Assembly (NCBI GenBank): GCA_024276675.1
Contig: JAJRWT010000027.1
Span: 248,001 to 312,000 of the forward strand
Length of the DNA: 64,000 nucleotides
Direction of reading: 5' to 3'
From: Myxococcota bacterium
GTDB taxonomy: Bacteria > Myxococcota_A > UBA796 > JAFGLY01
Below the pieces are notes generated by a model. That model was given only the letters and a program-made list of their open reading frames with translations, ran no database searches and was not told the origin of the DNA. Shown in pieces: positions 9,001 to 18,946 of the stretch (position 1 is the stretch's first letter; every line of letters begins with the position of its first letter). The position numbers were made by a program, and so were the translations under genes.

Positions 9001-9050
9001 GGAAAAGGCGCTGCGCGCAGGAGCGAATCGCTTTCGAGCCAGGTGTGTCC
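9001..9050 (-). repeat. Dispersed repeat, C module copy upstream of metK
   Basis: GGAAAAGGCG, a short variable part, then GGAGCGAATCGCTTTCGAGC and CAGGTG match the reverse complement of about 31840-31885 almost base for base. The rest of the 8970-9426 gap (457 bases) shows no gene, no recognisable SAM-type riboswitch and no strong promoter. Confidence 0.7.
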
Positions 9051-9426
9051 GGGCAATACTCAAGAATAGCAGCGCTGTTTCGAGTGATGGCACGGCGAGC
9101 CTGATCCTCTTCTCTACCAGAGGGATCCACTCCAGATAATCGGAGCACCTTTCGGGGAAGGAAACTGGTGAAAGATTGTCAGATGGTCGTGGAGAAGGCC
9201 AACGACCCGTTGAATCGAGCGCGCTTATGCCGATCCACGGACTCCCGCAACCTCCGGCTTGACGCCAGAGTAAGCTGCCGGGGTCAAAAATCTACGGGTT
9301 GTGGCTCTTATGCGACGACGATCGGGAAAATCCCGTACGAACCCGCTTCGGCACGAATCTCACCAGGGATGGGGATACCCACCTGGTGCATGGACTGCCG
9401 GGACGACTCACGCTCCCCGTGTCTCG

Positions 9427-9825
9427 TCACCCACCATGGTTCACGGTAGATTCCAGTTCGTCGCGCTCGGCCAACTCGAGTTGTTCGAGGGCATCCGCGA
9501 GAGTGAAGCCGTCTTCTTTTGCTTCGGCGTTCTGCTGCCAGCGATCCTGCTGACGTTCCTTGTGCCTGCGTGCCACTCGCTCCAACTTGTGCATCACGCG
9601 GTCAATGGTGGCATACATGTCATCGGTTTCTTCCTGCACCTTCAGGGTGTCCCTGGCAGCGTTTACGGTAACCTCCGCCCTGTGGCGATGCTTTTCCACA
9701 TGCACGACCATATGAGCCTCTACCGGCTCCTTCAAGTGTTTAACTACCTTGGCGAACTTCTTTTCAGCTCTTTCGATCAAGGCATCCGTAGCTTGAGTGT
9801 TCCGGAACGTGACTTCAAAGCGCAT
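9427..9825 (-). CDS. hpf: Ribosome hibernation-promoting factor (HPF/RaiA family)
   Basis: 132 residues: one HPF/RaiA domain (about 1-100) plus a short acidic tail, so nearer the short than the long HPF type. Landmarks are MRFEVTFRNTQATDALIERA and the DMYATIDRVMHKLERVARRH segment. These proteins bind the 30S subunit and silence or dimerise ribosomes in stationary phase. The start at 9825 has GAAGGAGATTCG immediately upstream; the frame is open to 9894 without support. It follows rpoN by 84 bases, the conserved lptB-rpoN-hpf order; the usual downstream ptsN/hprK genes are absent here. Confidence 0.94.
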   Translation of the reverse strand: MRFEVTFRNTQATDALIERAEKKFAKVVKHLKEPVEAHMVVHVEKHRHRAEVTVNAARDTLKVQEETDDMYATIDRVMHKLERVARRHKERQQDRWQQNAEAKEDGFTLADALEQLELAERDELESTVNHGG

Positions 9826-9909
9826 CGAATCTCCTTCTTTCAGAACCACACACACACTCTGAGGCAAATATTCCCGGGGACTCCGTTGAACCATCGAATT
9901 CCCGGGACT

Positions 9910-11358
9910 CTAGAACATTTTTTTCCTTTTCGAGGATGGGAGGATCCGCATTTCTTCACGGTACTTGGCCACGGTTCGCCTGGCCACCTTCAGACCCTCT
10001 TCCCGCAAGAGGTTCACGAGAGCCTGGTCCGAGTACGGTTTCAAGGGAGGTTCCTTCGAAATGAGCACGCGAATTCGGTTCTTCACCGTTTCGGATGCCA
10101 CGTCGCCACCGCCAACCCTGGGAATAGCTGCATTGAAGAAGTATTTCAGTTCAAAAATACCCATGGGGCATTGCAGGTACTTGTTGGTGGTTGCCCGCGA
10201 AACCGTGGATTCGTGGACACCGATGTCTTCAGCCACATCTCTGAGTACCATCGGTTGGAGGTAGTCCACTCCATACTCGAAAAAGTCCCGTTGCCGATCA
10301 AGAATAGACTGAACGACGCGATGGATGGTCTGCTGGCGACGGTGAATGGACTGAATGAGGAAGGAAGCTGATTGAAGCTTGTCCTTGATATAGTCGCGTT
10401 CCTTCTTTGAAGCGGAGTTCTCACGGAGCAGCCGCCCGTAGTATCCACTGACACGCAGCTTGGGAAGTCCGTCTTCGTTCTGCAGAATATGCCACTCGCC
10501 GCCTATCTTGAAGATGCTGATGTCCGGAGTGATGTAGAAGTTTCCGGTCGTGGAAAACTGCCTGCCTGGAATGGGCTCCATCTTCTGGATCATGCGATGG
10601 TACTCTACGGCATCCTCTGTGTCGATGCCGAGAGCCTTGGCAATAGCAGCGTAGTTGCGCTTTTCGATGTTTTCCAGGTGCTTCGCTATTATCCGGGGCA
10701 GAAAGGGATCATCGGGATAAAGAAACCTGGCCTGTACCAGAAGGCATTCCTTCAAATCTCGAGAGCCGCAACCGATGGGATCCATGCTCTGGACTATTTC
10801 AAGCGCTCCCTCGATCATGTCCATGTCCATAGAGAGATCTTCGGCCAGATAATCCAGGCTGACCTGCAGGTACCCACGCTCGTCGAGATTGAGGATAATG
10901 ACCCGCGCAGCATGGCGCTCATCGTCTGTGCAAGCAACCATCCGAAGCTGCCACAGGAGGTTGTCCGCGAGAGTTGTTTCCCCAACCAGCTTGGACTCTA
11001 TGGGTGGAAGGTCGTCCCTGTCCGCGGTGGAAGCATACCGCCTGGTGCCCGTAGATGAATATCCGTTGATGAAGCGTTCCCAATCAATCTTCTCGCCCCT
11101 GCCCTCGGGGGGGTCGTCCATGTCCTTTACCGGACTTATCTGCCCCAGCTTGCCGTCCACAGGGGTGTCGCCCGACAAGGAGAGGTCGGGGGAAGTGCCC
11201 GGAATTTCTTCCAGAGCCGGATTTTCCACCATTTCTTGCTGGATCTCGGTCACCATTTCGAGATGACTCAGTTGAAGCAGCCTGATGGCCTGCTGGATCT
11301 GCTGCGTAATGACCAGTTGTTGGGAGAGCTTGAGGCTCTGTTTGAGCTCAAGCGACAT
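9910..11358 (-). CDS. rpoN: RNA polymerase sigma-54 factor
   Basis: 482 residues. The Gln/Leu-rich region I (SLELKQSLKLSQQLVITQQI) binds activators and the enhancer-dependent open complex; the acidic region II is short; region III holds the core-binding and HTH segments (VHESTVSRATTNKYLQCPMG) and the RpoN box ARRTVAKYRE (about 462-471) that reads the -24 element. All parts appear intact. The gene lies between lptB and hpf as in many proteobacteria. No second rpoN or enhancer-binding protein is in the window. Confidence 0.98.
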   Translation of the reverse strand: MSLELKQSLKLSQQLVITQQIQQAIRLLQLSHLEMVTEIQQEMVENPALEEIPGTSPDLSLSGDTPVDGKLGQISPVKDMDDPPEGRGEKIDWERFINGYSSTGTRRYASTADRDDLPPIESKLVGETTLADNLLWQLRMVACTDDERHAARVIILNLDERGYLQVSLDYLAEDLSMDMDMIEGALEIVQSMDPIGCGSRDLKECLLVQARFLYPDDPFLPRIIAKHLENIEKRNYAAIAKALGIDTEDAVEYHRMIQKMEPIPGRQFSTTGNFYITPDISIFKIGGEWHILQNEDGLPKLRVSGYYGRLLRENSASKKERDYIKDKLQSASFLIQSIHRRQQTIHRVVQSILDRQRDFFEYGVDYLQPMVLRDVAEDIGVHESTVSRATTNKYLQCPMGIFELKYFFNAAIPRVGGGDVASETVKNRIRVLISKEPPLKPYSDQALVNLLREEGLKVARRTVAKYREEMRILPSSKRKKMF

Positions 11359-11518
11359 GGGAATCCACCCCTGGGTTTGAGTTGACCCGTTCCGCTGAAC
11401 AGCAGCTCTGGGTAGGGCTTATGCGCAAGTGCGGGCTTGCTTTGAAAGAGCCGTATGGAAGAATCCTGAACATTCTATTCCTTTCGCCTGCAGGCTCTTC
11501 GTACCTCTTGCTGTACCT

Positions 11519-11549
11519 ATTATAGCTCGAATTCAACGGCAGTGTTCAA
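11519..11549 (-). promoter_or_regulatory. Possible promoter for rpoN-hpf
   Basis: A perfect TATAAT (11519-11524 on the minus strand) with TTGAAC at 11544-11549. The spacer is 19 bases, longer than ideal. It lies between lptB and rpoN and would give a leader of about 150 bases. Confidence 0.4.
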
Positions 11550-11565
11550 GTACAAGGACCTCTCT

Positions 11566-12309
11566 TCAACTGGAATGAGTGCTTTTTCCATCTTCCAACG
11601 AAAAACCGTGTCCGAGATACCTTTCTCGCACGCCCGGTTCACTGGCAACTTCCTGGGGAGTTCCTGCGTATTGTATTTCACCTTGGTCCATGACGAGTAC
11701 GCGGTCACACACAGCCATGGTCTCGCGAACCGCGTGATCGGTCAGGAGTACTCCCACACCGCTTGCTGCCAGAGCCCGCACGCGGGTTTGCAACTCCGCC
11801 ACTGCCACCGGTTCAATGCCGGCAAAGGGTTCGTCCATCAGGATCACCTTGGGAGACAGGCATAGACAACGTGCAACCTCGAGTCTTCTGCGTTCACCTC
11901 CAGAGAGCGTTTCTGCTCTGGCGGAACTCATGTGCAACAAACCGGCTCCAGAGAGGGCGGTTTCGGCATCTTCCTTCGGAAGACCGGCTGATTCCAGGGC
12001 CAACCAGAGGTTCTCCCGGACAGTCAGGCCACGGAATATTGATGGCACCTGTGGAAGATAGCCCAATCCCATTCGCGCCCTGCGATGCAGAGGCCAGTTG
12101 GTCATTTCGACGCCGTCCATGAGCACTGTCCCGGCGTGGGGTAGCAACAAGCCTGCCAACATTCGAAAAAGGGTTGTCTTCCCAGCACCGTTGGGACCCA
12201 ACAGCCCAACGACCCTTCCCGCTTGCACATGAACGTGCACACCCGACACTACAACACGGCCCCGGAAACTCCTGGTCAGCCCGATTCCCTGTAGTAGACC
12301 TTCGGACAA
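11566..12309 (-). CDS. lptB: LPS export ABC transporter ATPase
   Basis: 247 residues, the standard size for LptB. It powers LPS extraction from the inner membrane with LptFG. Walker A is GPNGAGKTT, the signature is LSGGERRRLEVAR (normally LSGGERRRxEIAR in LptB), Walker B is VILMDEPFAGI, and the switch His is in LLTDHAVRET. The start is TTG at 12309, after AGGAG with eight bases spacing; a GTG at 12318 is in frame but has no SD. It follows the LptA-like lipoprotein gene and precedes rpoN. Confidence 0.94.
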   Translation of the reverse strand: MSEGLLQGIGLTRSFRGRVVVSGVHVHVQAGRVVGLLGPNGAGKTTLFRMLAGLLLPHAGTVLMDGVEMTNWPLHRRARMGLGYLPQVPSIFRGLTVRENLWLALESAGLPKEDAETALSGAGLLHMSSARAETLSGGERRRLEVARCLCLSPKVILMDEPFAGIEPVAVAELQTRVRALAASGVGVLLTDHAVRETMAVCDRVLVMDQGEIQYAGTPQEVASEPGVRERYLGHGFSLEDGKSTHSS

Positions 12310-12393
12310 GCTCTCCACTCCTGTTGTTCAGCGCTCAGACAGGTCGGCCAGGCAACTGTTGGTCACGCCCCCCTGGGTCCAAAGAGTAGACAC

Positions 12394-13122
12394 TCAATGT
12401 TCGCCCTCACTTCCTGGTTGAGGCGCGGATAGCTGTGCGGGGGAGCCTTCAGGAGTATCCGGGACACTTTGGGGCAAGCGAGCATTTGCATCGATGGCAG
12501 CACCTTCCACCACCAGGGTGCAGAGTTCGCATTCGAGCCTTTCATCGTCCAGAAAAAAAGTAATCAGTCGTCCGGTCAGCCGCTGGGGACCTTCCACCAC
12601 CTGGGGATGCCCCGACAGGGTCAGACGTCCGGAGTCCACATCCAGAACAGCCTTGCCCCCACTGGCCACGCGTTGGGAGTTCTTCACGATGACGTTGCCG
12701 GTAGCAACCGCCCTTTCAAGCCGCTGGGGGTTGGTGTAGCTCACCTCCAGCGTATCGCAGCTCAAGCTGACCTGCGCCCTGGTGGCCAGCACATTCCCAT
12801 GGAAAACCACCAACCCCTTTGCAAGATCCCATTTCGCACCTTCTGCCTTGACGGTCAATGGTTGAGACATGGAGACTTGGAGGTCTACCTTGCCGCCCTT
12901 CCCATGATCCGGATCCATGATCACTACCTGTCCCGCTGTACCGTGAATGGGGACATTGTCCAGAGCCATTTCCAGTTCCACACCCTGGAGGGCGACGGCG
13001 TCGATTGCCGGAGCAATCTGTGGAGCCGTGCTGCACGAGGCACCAACGCCGCAGGAACACAGGTTCAACAGGGCAACTGCCGCGAAGCAACGAGTGGCAG
13101 AACGAACCCACCCTGAAAGCAT
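12394..13122 (-). CDS. LptA/OstA-like putative lipoprotein of LPS transport
   Basis: About 242 residues. A signal sequence ends ALLNLC, a lipobox-like site, so this is probably an acylated periplasmic protein. The body is the beta-jellyroll type of LptA/LptC: repeats such as AKGLVVFHGNVLATRAQVSLSCDTLEVSY and VATGNVIVKNSQRV read as the OstA pattern. Context (directly upstream of lptB) supports a role in the LPS bridge. LptA is normally soluble and LptC membrane-anchored, so the lipid anchor is a variation. The start is uncertain: 13122 gives a normal lipoprotein signal; an ATG at 13194 overlaps the pyrG stop (ATGGGTAG) and would lengthen the N-region. Confidence 0.75.
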   Translation of the reverse strand: MLSGWVRSATRCFAAVALLNLCSCGVGASCSTAPQIAPAIDAVALQGVELEMALDNVPIHGTAGQVVIMDPDHGKGGKVDLQVSMSQPLTVKAEGAKWDLAKGLVVFHGNVLATRAQVSLSCDTLEVSYTNPQRLERAVATGNVIVKNSQRVASGGKAVLDVDSGRLTLSGHPQVVEGPQRLTGRLITFFLDDERLECELCTLVVEGAAIDANARLPQSVPDTPEGSPAQLSAPQPGSEGEH

Positions 13123-13186
13123 CCCATCTGGGAGAAGAGAACTGCCCACGGAAACGGCCTTGCCAGACCTGGCCCTGGCAGGATCA

Positions 13187-14812
13187 CTACCCATGGATAT
13201 CGGATTTTCCGCGGGTTCGCCGAAATGCCACGGAAGCGGCGATGAACCCCAGGAACACAGGATGAGGACTCAACGGCCGACTCTTGAATTCAGGATGAAA
13301 CTGGCAACCCAGGAAAAACGGATGCTCGGTGATTTCGATCATTTCCACGAGCTTGCCGTCGGGGCTGGTACCGCAGATCTGCAAACCTCCCTGTTCCAGG
13401 TCCTTCACATGGAGTGGATTGACTTCCAGACGGTGCCGGTGGCGTTCCTGTATCCTTTCACGGTCGTAGAGGCGCCTCGCCAGGGTCCCGGACGCCAGGC
13501 AGCAAGGCCAGGCCCCAAGGCGCATCGTGCCACCCTTGTCGGTGATGGTGCGTTGCTCATTCATCAGTTCCACGACCGTGTGCGCGCTGGTGATACTCTG
13601 CTCGCGGGAGCAGGCATCGCTCCATTTCAATACGTTCCTGGCAAATTCTACCACGGCCAACTGCATCCCGAGGCAGATCCCGAGAAAAGGTCGGCCGGCC
13701 TCACGAGCGAAGGTTATCGCTCGGATCTTTCCCTCCATCCCACGCTCACCAAAACCTCCTGGCACCAGGACGCCATCCACACGTTCCAGACTCTCCAGCA
13801 GATTCACCGGTTCCAGGGCCTCGGCGTCGATGTAGACCAGTTCCAACACGGCATCGTTTCCCACTGAAGCATGTGCAAGAGCTTCGTTCAAGGACTTGTA
13901 TGAGTCCACGAGATGTACGTACTTGCCCACGACACCGATACGAACAGGGGCCAGAGCAGATGACGCTCTTGCAAGATAGTCCTGCCACGCCTCCATCCTT
14001 GGCTTTGCTGCCCAGATTCCAAGCTTCTCAAGAACTCGATCGTCCAGACCCTCTTCGTGAAAAGCCGATGGAAGTTCATAGATGTTCTTCACATCTTGTG
14101 CTGCAATGACTTCATCCACCTCGACGTTGCAGAACAGAGATATCTTTTCGCGTATGGATTTCGGCAGAGGCCTGTCGGTTCGACAAAGGATGATATCCGG
14201 TTGAATGCCTATCTGAAGCAGCCCTTTGACCGAATGCTGCGTTGGCTTGGTTTTCAACTCACCGGATGATTTGATGTATGGCACGAGCGTCAGGTGGAGA
14301 AAGAGCACGTTGTCACGCCCGGCATCGGTACGAAACTGGCGTATGGCTTCCAGAAACGGAAGCGATTCGATGTCGCCCACCGTGCCACCCACCTCGATGA
14401 TGGCCAGGTCAACGTCTTTGGCGGCATTCCAGATGAGCCTCTTGATTTCGTCTGTGATATGGGGGATTACCTGGACCGTCCGCCCAAGGTACTCGCCCTG
14501 CCTTTCGCGAGCGATGACGTTCTGGTAGATGTTTCCGGTGGTGAAATTGTTCCTCCGGTGCATGTCGATATCGGTAAAGCGCTCGTAATGCCCCAAGTCC
14601 AGGTCGGTTTCGGCTCCATCGTCAGTGACGAACACTTCACCATGCTGGTATGGGTTCATGGTCCCCGGATCCACATTGAGATACGGGTCCATCTTCACAT
14701 TGGTGACACGGATACCCCGAGCCACGAGCAGGGTACCGATTGCAGCCCCGGAAACGCCCTTCCCAAGAGACGACAGAACCCCGCCTGTGACAAAGATAAA
14801 CTTCTTTCGCAT
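13187..14812 (-). CDS. pyrG: CTP synthase
   Basis: 541 residues. The N-terminal synthetase (about 1-270) phosphorylates UTP, with FVTGGVLSSLGKG as the P-loop; the C-terminal class I glutamine amidotransferase supplies ammonia and shows VPGGFGERG and the nucleophile elbow FLGICLGMQ, ending in the H-x-E element CQFHPEF. All catalytic parts are present. The ATG at 14812 has GGAG six bases upstream. It heads the pyrG-lptA-like-lptB-rpoN-hpf run. Confidence 0.98.
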   Translation of the reverse strand: MRKKFIFVTGGVLSSLGKGVSGAAIGTLLVARGIRVTNVKMDPYLNVDPGTMNPYQHGEVFVTDDGAETDLDLGHYERFTDIDMHRRNNFTTGNIYQNVIARERQGEYLGRTVQVIPHITDEIKRLIWNAAKDVDLAIIEVGGTVGDIESLPFLEAIRQFRTDAGRDNVLFLHLTLVPYIKSSGELKTKPTQHSVKGLLQIGIQPDIILCRTDRPLPKSIREKISLFCNVEVDEVIAAQDVKNIYELPSAFHEEGLDDRVLEKLGIWAAKPRMEAWQDYLARASSALAPVRIGVVGKYVHLVDSYKSLNEALAHASVGNDAVLELVYIDAEALEPVNLLESLERVDGVLVPGGFGERGMEGKIRAITFAREAGRPFLGICLGMQLAVVEFARNVLKWSDACSREQSITSAHTVVELMNEQRTITDKGGTMRLGAWPCCLASGTLARRLYDRERIQERHRHRLEVNPLHVKDLEQGGLQICGTSPDGKLVEMIEITEHPFFLGCQFHPEFKSRPLSPHPVFLGFIAASVAFRRTRGKSDIHG

Positions 14813-15171
14813 CTGGCACTCCAGGGAAAGAATAGAAAAAGAACAGGAAAAAAAACCTGACCGTTCATTTCAGACCGATTCTTGCAGTACTGGGCTGGCA
14901 CACGACGGTCTCCCAGCGACCGCCTGAACCTGTCGACGGGTTCAAGCAGTTCCCATCTGTAAAAGGCCCCCGGGGTCGGAACGGACCAATCCTTCGCCAG
15001 GCAGGTTCGTGCAAGCTCACGGTCCGCCATTTCCGGATGGGTACCAACGCTTCGCTCGGGTAAAAGGCGTATTGACGACGCATGATGAAGGTGATGGACA
15101 AATCACCCCAGCCCACTACAAGGGGACAGCCCACTTGCGGTGGAAAACACATCGGATCCCCTGTCCCGGGA
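14813..15171. other. Intergenic region between rpsI and pyrG
   Basis: 359 bases with no gene I can support. A small hairpin (GAACC near 14925 with GGTTC) is present but lacks a T tract. No kdsB-like gene is here. Confidence 0.4.
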
Positions 15172-15570
15172 TTATCGTTTGCTATACTGGAAGCGCTTCC
15201 TGGCTCCTGGTTGGCCGAACTTCTTGCGCTCTACCTTCCGGGCATCACGTGTAAGGAAGCCGTGCTTCTTGAGTATCGGGCGCAAGGAGGGATCCGCTTC
15301 GGCCATGGCGCGAGAGAGACCGTGTAGAATGGCACCCGCTTGCCCGGCCTTTCCCCCACCCCGGACAGTGATGTAGGCATCCCAGGTTTCGAGGTTGTCT
15401 GTCAACTGTAGGGGCCTACGGATGATCATCCTGGCGGTTTCTCGCTCAAAGTACTCATCGTAGAGCTTGCCGTTGACCTCGATCCGCCCGATTCCTGGAC
15501 GCAAAAATACCCGTGCTGAAGAGGTCTTTCGGCGACCAGTCGCGTAAAACTGCGTAGAAAACTTGGCCAT
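15172..15570 (-). CDS. rpsI: 30S ribosomal protein S9
   Basis: 132 residues, normal length. The N-terminal [19 protein letters not shown], the central [18 protein letters not shown] and the C-terminal basic tail [11 protein letters not shown] that reaches the P site are all typical. The ATG at 15570 follows AGGA by 10 bases; an in-frame extension to 15591 is not needed. It is 17 bases downstream of rplM, the universal rplM-rpsI pair. Confidence 0.98.
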   Translation of the reverse strand: MAKFSTQFYATGRRKTSSARVFLRPGIGRIEVNGKLYDEYFERETARMIIRRPLQLTDNLETWDAYITVRGGGKAGQAGAILHGLSRAMAEADPSLRPILKKHGFLTRDARKVERKKFGQPGARKRFQYSKR

Positions 15571-15587
15571 TGGTTCAAATCCTGGGC

Positions 15588-16022
15588 TCATATGTGGTCT
15601 GGCAGGGGCCTTGGTAGTTGAGCGGAATGGGGATGTTCTGGCCCGGAATAGACTTTGAGCTTTTTGATAAGTCGCCTGGACAGGCGGTTCTTGGGAAGCA
15701 TACCATGCACTGCATGCTTGAAGAGGCGCTCGGGATCATTTTTCAGGAGGTCACCGGCGGTGCTGGATTTGAGCCCTCCCGGGTACCCGCTATAACGATG
15801 ATAGAGCTTCTGTTCCATCTTACGACCGGTGAGGATCACTTTGCTGGCATTCACCACAATGACGAAATCGCCTGTATCCACATGTGGCGTAAATCGAGTT
15901 TTGTGCTTTCCACGCAATATCGTGGCGATCTTGGTGGCAAGACGCCCCAGGACCTGACCTTCCGCGTCCACCACGTACCACTCGCGAGGAACTTCGCCCG
16001 GTCGTGCTGTGTAGGTTTTCAT
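15588..16022 (-). CDS. rplM: 50S ribosomal protein L13
   Basis: 144 residues. Typical parts are [21 protein letters not shown], the [18 protein letters not shown] segment, GYPGGLKS and [20 protein letters not shown]. The start MKTYTARP at 16022 fits the family; the open frame upstream to 16397 overlaps the TPR gene in another frame and is not real. The neighbours are rpsI (downstream) and a TPR protein (upstream, 58 bases). Confidence 0.98.
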   Translation of the reverse strand: MKTYTARPGEVPREWYVVDAEGQVLGRLATKIATILRGKHKTRFTPHVDTGDFVIVVNASKVILTGRKMEQKLYHRYSGYPGGLKSSTAGDLLKNDPERLFKHAVHGMLPKNRLSRRLIKKLKVYSGPEHPHSAQLPRPLPDHI

Positions 16023-16080
16023 CTTCGCTACCCTCGAGTCAATTGAAGACGCCAAAGCTTTCCGGCTGCAATCAGCCCTT

Positions 16081-17952
16081 CTAGTGGATCGATGTGGCGG
16101 TGTCAAGGTCATGGCCCACAAGTCCCGTCTCGATGTAATAGGCCAGAACCAACAGGCCCACCAGTTCACGCCGTGTCCGCCAGGTTGTTCGCAGTGTTTC
16201 CGGGATATCGACACGTACTGCAGAACCGACGGTGACGAGAGCCCAGACGTAGACCACGGATGGATGTCCGGGAAACGACTCCATGAGCGAATCGGCAAGG
16301 TTCCTTGCCCTCTCGTGCCACCCGACGCCATCGAGTATGAGAACTTCCAGGGCACCGAAAGTGGGATCCTTTCGTTGCTCCTCCGTGGCTTCGTCAATCA
16401 CCTGCAAAGCCCGTTCCCATCTTGCCTCTCTGCGAAGCTGGTCCACGAGTTGAAGACGCATGCCCATGTTGGCAGGATTGACGTCAAGGCCGTTTTCCAA
16501 CAAAAGCACTGCTTCCTGGGGCGACATGGCCCAGGAGGCGATCCGCCCAACATCCTCGAATCCGAGAGATCCACACACTTCACTCCAGGATACCGAGACG
16601 ACCAGTTCCCATGGAATACCGCGCTTCCTGGACACCCGGGCCAGAGCTGCCTGGGTGGGATCAAGGGATGAAAGACTGTCAATAGCCCTGCTCTGGGCAT
16701 TATCCTGCCCAGAAAGAGACCAGATCAACACCCTGTGAATCGCGGGATTCAGGTGGTCCAGGGAAAGCGCCTCCTGGAATGCGTGACGTGCCGCCTCCAA
16801 TTCACCCAACGCCATCATTGCCCGCCCACGTACCACCAACGCTCCAGCACCCTCGCAGCCGGCGGTGTATTCCAGTGCCTTTTCTGGCTCTCCCAGTTCC
16901 AGAGCCACAGCGGCACCTGCAATTCGTTCAACGTCATCACTGCCAGGCAAAGGAGACGACGGCAGTGGTTCCAGTTGTTCTTCCGCAAGGAGCGAAAGCC
17001 ACTTTCTCTGGACCCTGGCTCCGGGGGATGAGAGCCCCCCCAAGAGCTCCAGAGCCTGCTGCATGGACTCCATGTCAGGTTCGTCTTGCCAGATGACAGC
17101 AGCCTCGTTGGCAATCGCTCCCGCTGCAGCGTACTCCCTCATCGCCTGCTGGCGTCGACCCAGGGCGTCGGCCAGTCGAGCCAGGGTCAAATGGACAGCA
17201 TTACCATCAGCTCCAGCAGCAATACACCTGCGCAGCAGTTTTTCGGCCTCAAACCAGCGGCCGTCATCAAAAGCTGAACTACCAAGAAAGGCACACGCGG
17301 TCTCATCTCCCGGCGCCAGTGACAACAGGATGCCAGCCGTTCTCCGGGCAGCGCGGCCATCACCCTTCATCATCTGGGCTTCAAGAACCATGCGTTTGGC
17401 CTTGATGCTTTGCCTCGTGCTTCCCAAGACACCCAAAGCTTCGCCTGGCCTTTGCAGGGCCAATAACAACCGTGCTCTGGGTAGATCTGGAATCTCCGCG
17501 GGTTCGGTGAATTCCTCAACGGCCTCCAGCAACTCGGCTGCCAGCCTCCCTCCTGCGCTCCTCTCATCACTGGCCATCAACCAGGCAAGTCCCAGCACGG
17601 CCGGAGCTGAATCCGGCTCAACGGCAAGGGCCTTGAGAAAAGCCTCTCGTGCAAGATCCCTTCGAGCAGGAGCCTTCAGGTATCCTTCGGCTTCTTCCAG
17701 GTATTCCCTGGAATGCTTGCTGATCTGTGGATAATGGGCTCGGGCCTCGTCTACCAGTTCATGAACGGCCTCTACCTGGGAGAGGCGCCCAGGTAGAATG
17801 TCGCCCGGGAACCCACTGTACCAGGTACCCAGCCCCAGAAAGATCACCAGCGCCACCACCAGGGCCAACAGCGTGCCGCCGGCACCGGGGGGACGTGGAC
17901 GAATTCGTGATCGCCTACGCACTGTATCGGGTCGGGGGTCTCCTCCAGCCAC
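16081..17952 (-). CDS. TPR-rich membrane-anchored protein
   Basis: 623 residues. A basic N-terminus ([10 protein letters not shown]) is followed by one transmembrane helix (about 26-46, [20 protein letters not shown]), and then an Ala/Leu/Glu-rich helical body with repeated TPR-like units (for example [40 protein letters not shown]). It is probably an N-in anchored periplasmic protein-interaction scaffold. The start is GTG at 17952 with GGGAGG four bases upstream. It precedes rplM-rpsI on the same strand, and the functional link is not clear. No catalytic motif is seen. Confidence 0.85.
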   Translation of the reverse strand: MAGGDPRPDTVRRRSRIRPRPPGAGGTLLALVVALVIFLGLGTWYSGFPGDILPGRLSQVEAVHELVDEARAHYPQISKHSREYLEEAEGYLKAPARRDLAREAFLKALAVEPDSAPAVLGLAWLMASDERSAGGRLAAELLEAVEEFTEPAEIPDLPRARLLLALQRPGEALGVLGSTRQSIKAKRMVLEAQMMKGDGRAARRTAGILLSLAPGDETACAFLGSSAFDDGRWFEAEKLLRRCIAAGADGNAVHLTLARLADALGRRQQAMREYAAAGAIANEAAVIWQDEPDMESMQQALELLGGLSSPGARVQRKWLSLLAEEQLEPLPSSPLPGSDDVERIAGAAVALELGEPEKALEYTAGCEGAGALVVRGRAMMALGELEAARHAFQEALSLDHLNPAIHRVLIWSLSGQDNAQSRAIDSLSSLDPTQAALARVSRKRGIPWELVVSVSWSEVCGSLGFEDVGRIASWAMSPQEAVLLLENGLDVNPANMGMRLQLVDQLRREARWERALQVIDEATEEQRKDPTFGALEVLILDGVGWHERARNLADSLMESFPGHPSVVYVWALVTVGSAVRVDIPETLRTTWRTRRELVGLLVLAYYIETGLVGHDLDTATSIH

Positions 17953-18114
17953 ACAGCCTCCCTTTCCTGGCAGACATCACTCCAGGACTGAATAGTGCCC
18001 TGGAGAGGATAGGTTTCCGAGTTTTGGCATTAGTATCTCACAATGTCTGGAAAACGTGTCATGCACAGAGGCTCAAGGTCTCGCCGTTCATGGAAATGCT
18101 TTTCAACATAGACC

Positions 18115-18142
18115 TTGACTGGGCGAAAAATGTGGGTACTAT
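18115..18142 (+). promoter_or_regulatory. Predicted promoter upstream of the FYDLN zinc-ribbon gene
   Basis: TTGACT (18115-18120), a 16-base spacer, and TACTAT (18137-18142). It would give a leader of over 300 bases before the gene at 18473. Confidence 0.55.
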
Positions 18143-18472
18143 GCGGCCGCCGTCTGAACCATTTTTTTTGACCTGCAAACAATTTGGATGCTGTCTATGA
18201 ATAGTCTGGCCCTGGATGCGCAAAGCGAGCCACAGGCCAGCCCTTTCCCCGGTACCCCAGCATAGAGCAGAGGGTCGAGAAAGAATGACTCCATAGTACC
18301 GTGAGCACCGAGGCGCCCGCCTGGCAAAGTACGAGAGGCTTTGCGCCAACCCGAGCCCATTGCGAAAGACGAGTGACGAGCAATGCGACCAGGCGGGGCA
18401 CATCTACGCCAAGATACAGGGAGTTGTTCCAGCTCGGCCCCGAGTTCTGTTGTTCCCATGGAGCAGTCCGAA
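18143..18472 (+). other. Long untranslated leader or unrecognised RNA before the zinc-ribbon gene
   Basis: 330 bases downstream of a good promoter. It starts with an eight-T run (about 18163-18170) and contains a 6-bp arm pair (CATTGC near 18358, GCAATG near 18380). I do not recognise SRP RNA, RNase P RNA, 6S or tmRNA motifs, and the short frames lack SD sites. It may be a regulatory leader. Confidence 0.3.
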
Positions 18473-18787
18473 ATGGCCCCAAAACGAAACCTGGGCACCC
18501 GTCATGGCTGCCTTTCCTGTGGCACGAAGTTCTATGACCTGAACCGCCCCGAGCCGCGATGTCCCAAATGCGGCACTCCATCTTCTGACGATTCCGGGTT
18601 GTCCTGTTTTCTTGCAGCAGTCCCGGATGCCGGGAGTGAAGCCGCTTCACGAGCCAGAGTTCCTTCCTCTGAACCCGATGAAGTTGCCGGTGAAGAAGCA
18701 GACACATATTTCCTGGACGACGACGAGTATCCCTTGAACATGGACAAGGAGTTGGACGCGGAATTCACCTACAACCAGGAGTCGTAG
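18473..18787 (+). CDS. FYDLN-type zinc-ribbon protein (TIGR02300-like)
   Basis: 104 residues. The N-terminal zinc ribbon has CLSCGTKFYDLNRPEPRCPKC, two CxxC pairs flanking the family hallmark FYDLN. The remainder is acidic and low in complexity, ending in YFLDDDEYPLN. This family is common in alpha- and delta-type proteobacteria and its function is unknown. The ATG at 18473 has GGAG nine bases upstream; an ATG at 18458 is in frame but lacks an SD. It is the first of two small zinc-ribbon genes on this strand. Confidence 0.88.
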   Translation: MAPKRNLGTRHGCLSCGTKFYDLNRPEPRCPKCGTPSSDDSGLSCFLAAVPDAGSEAASRARVPSSEPDEVAGEEADTYFLDDDEYPLNMDKELDAEFTYNQES

Positions 18788-18896
18788 TAGCGGTGATGAA
18801 CGCCAGGCCAAATCCGTGTACATGGATTCCCGGTTCATGGCAGGCCGCAGCGGCGTGCCTGCTGAATGAGCCGACCCCCCAAGAGAGATTAGGAAA

Positions 18897-18913
18897 GTCC
18901 CCCGAAAGGGGAC
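18897..18913 (+). other. Small hairpin before the FmdB-like gene
   Basis: GTCCCC (18897-18902) and GGGGAC (18908-18913) with a CGAAA loop. There is no T tract. It lies 34 bases before the TTG start at 18947 and may affect translation. Confidence 0.35.
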
Positions 18914-18946
18914 ACTCGAGAAGGCTCTTGGTTTCTGAGGTGCCAC

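Noticed and set aside
8970..9426. Search for a SAM-sensing riboswitch before metK
   Set aside because: No SAM-I, SAM-II or SAH core motif was recognised.
9301..10371. 356-residue plus-strand frame across hpf and rpoN
   Set aside because: Antisense to two well-supported genes.
14865..15152. 95-residue minus-strand frame between rpsI and pyrG
   Set aside because: No SD, no recognisable domain, and unlike neighbouring coding sequence.
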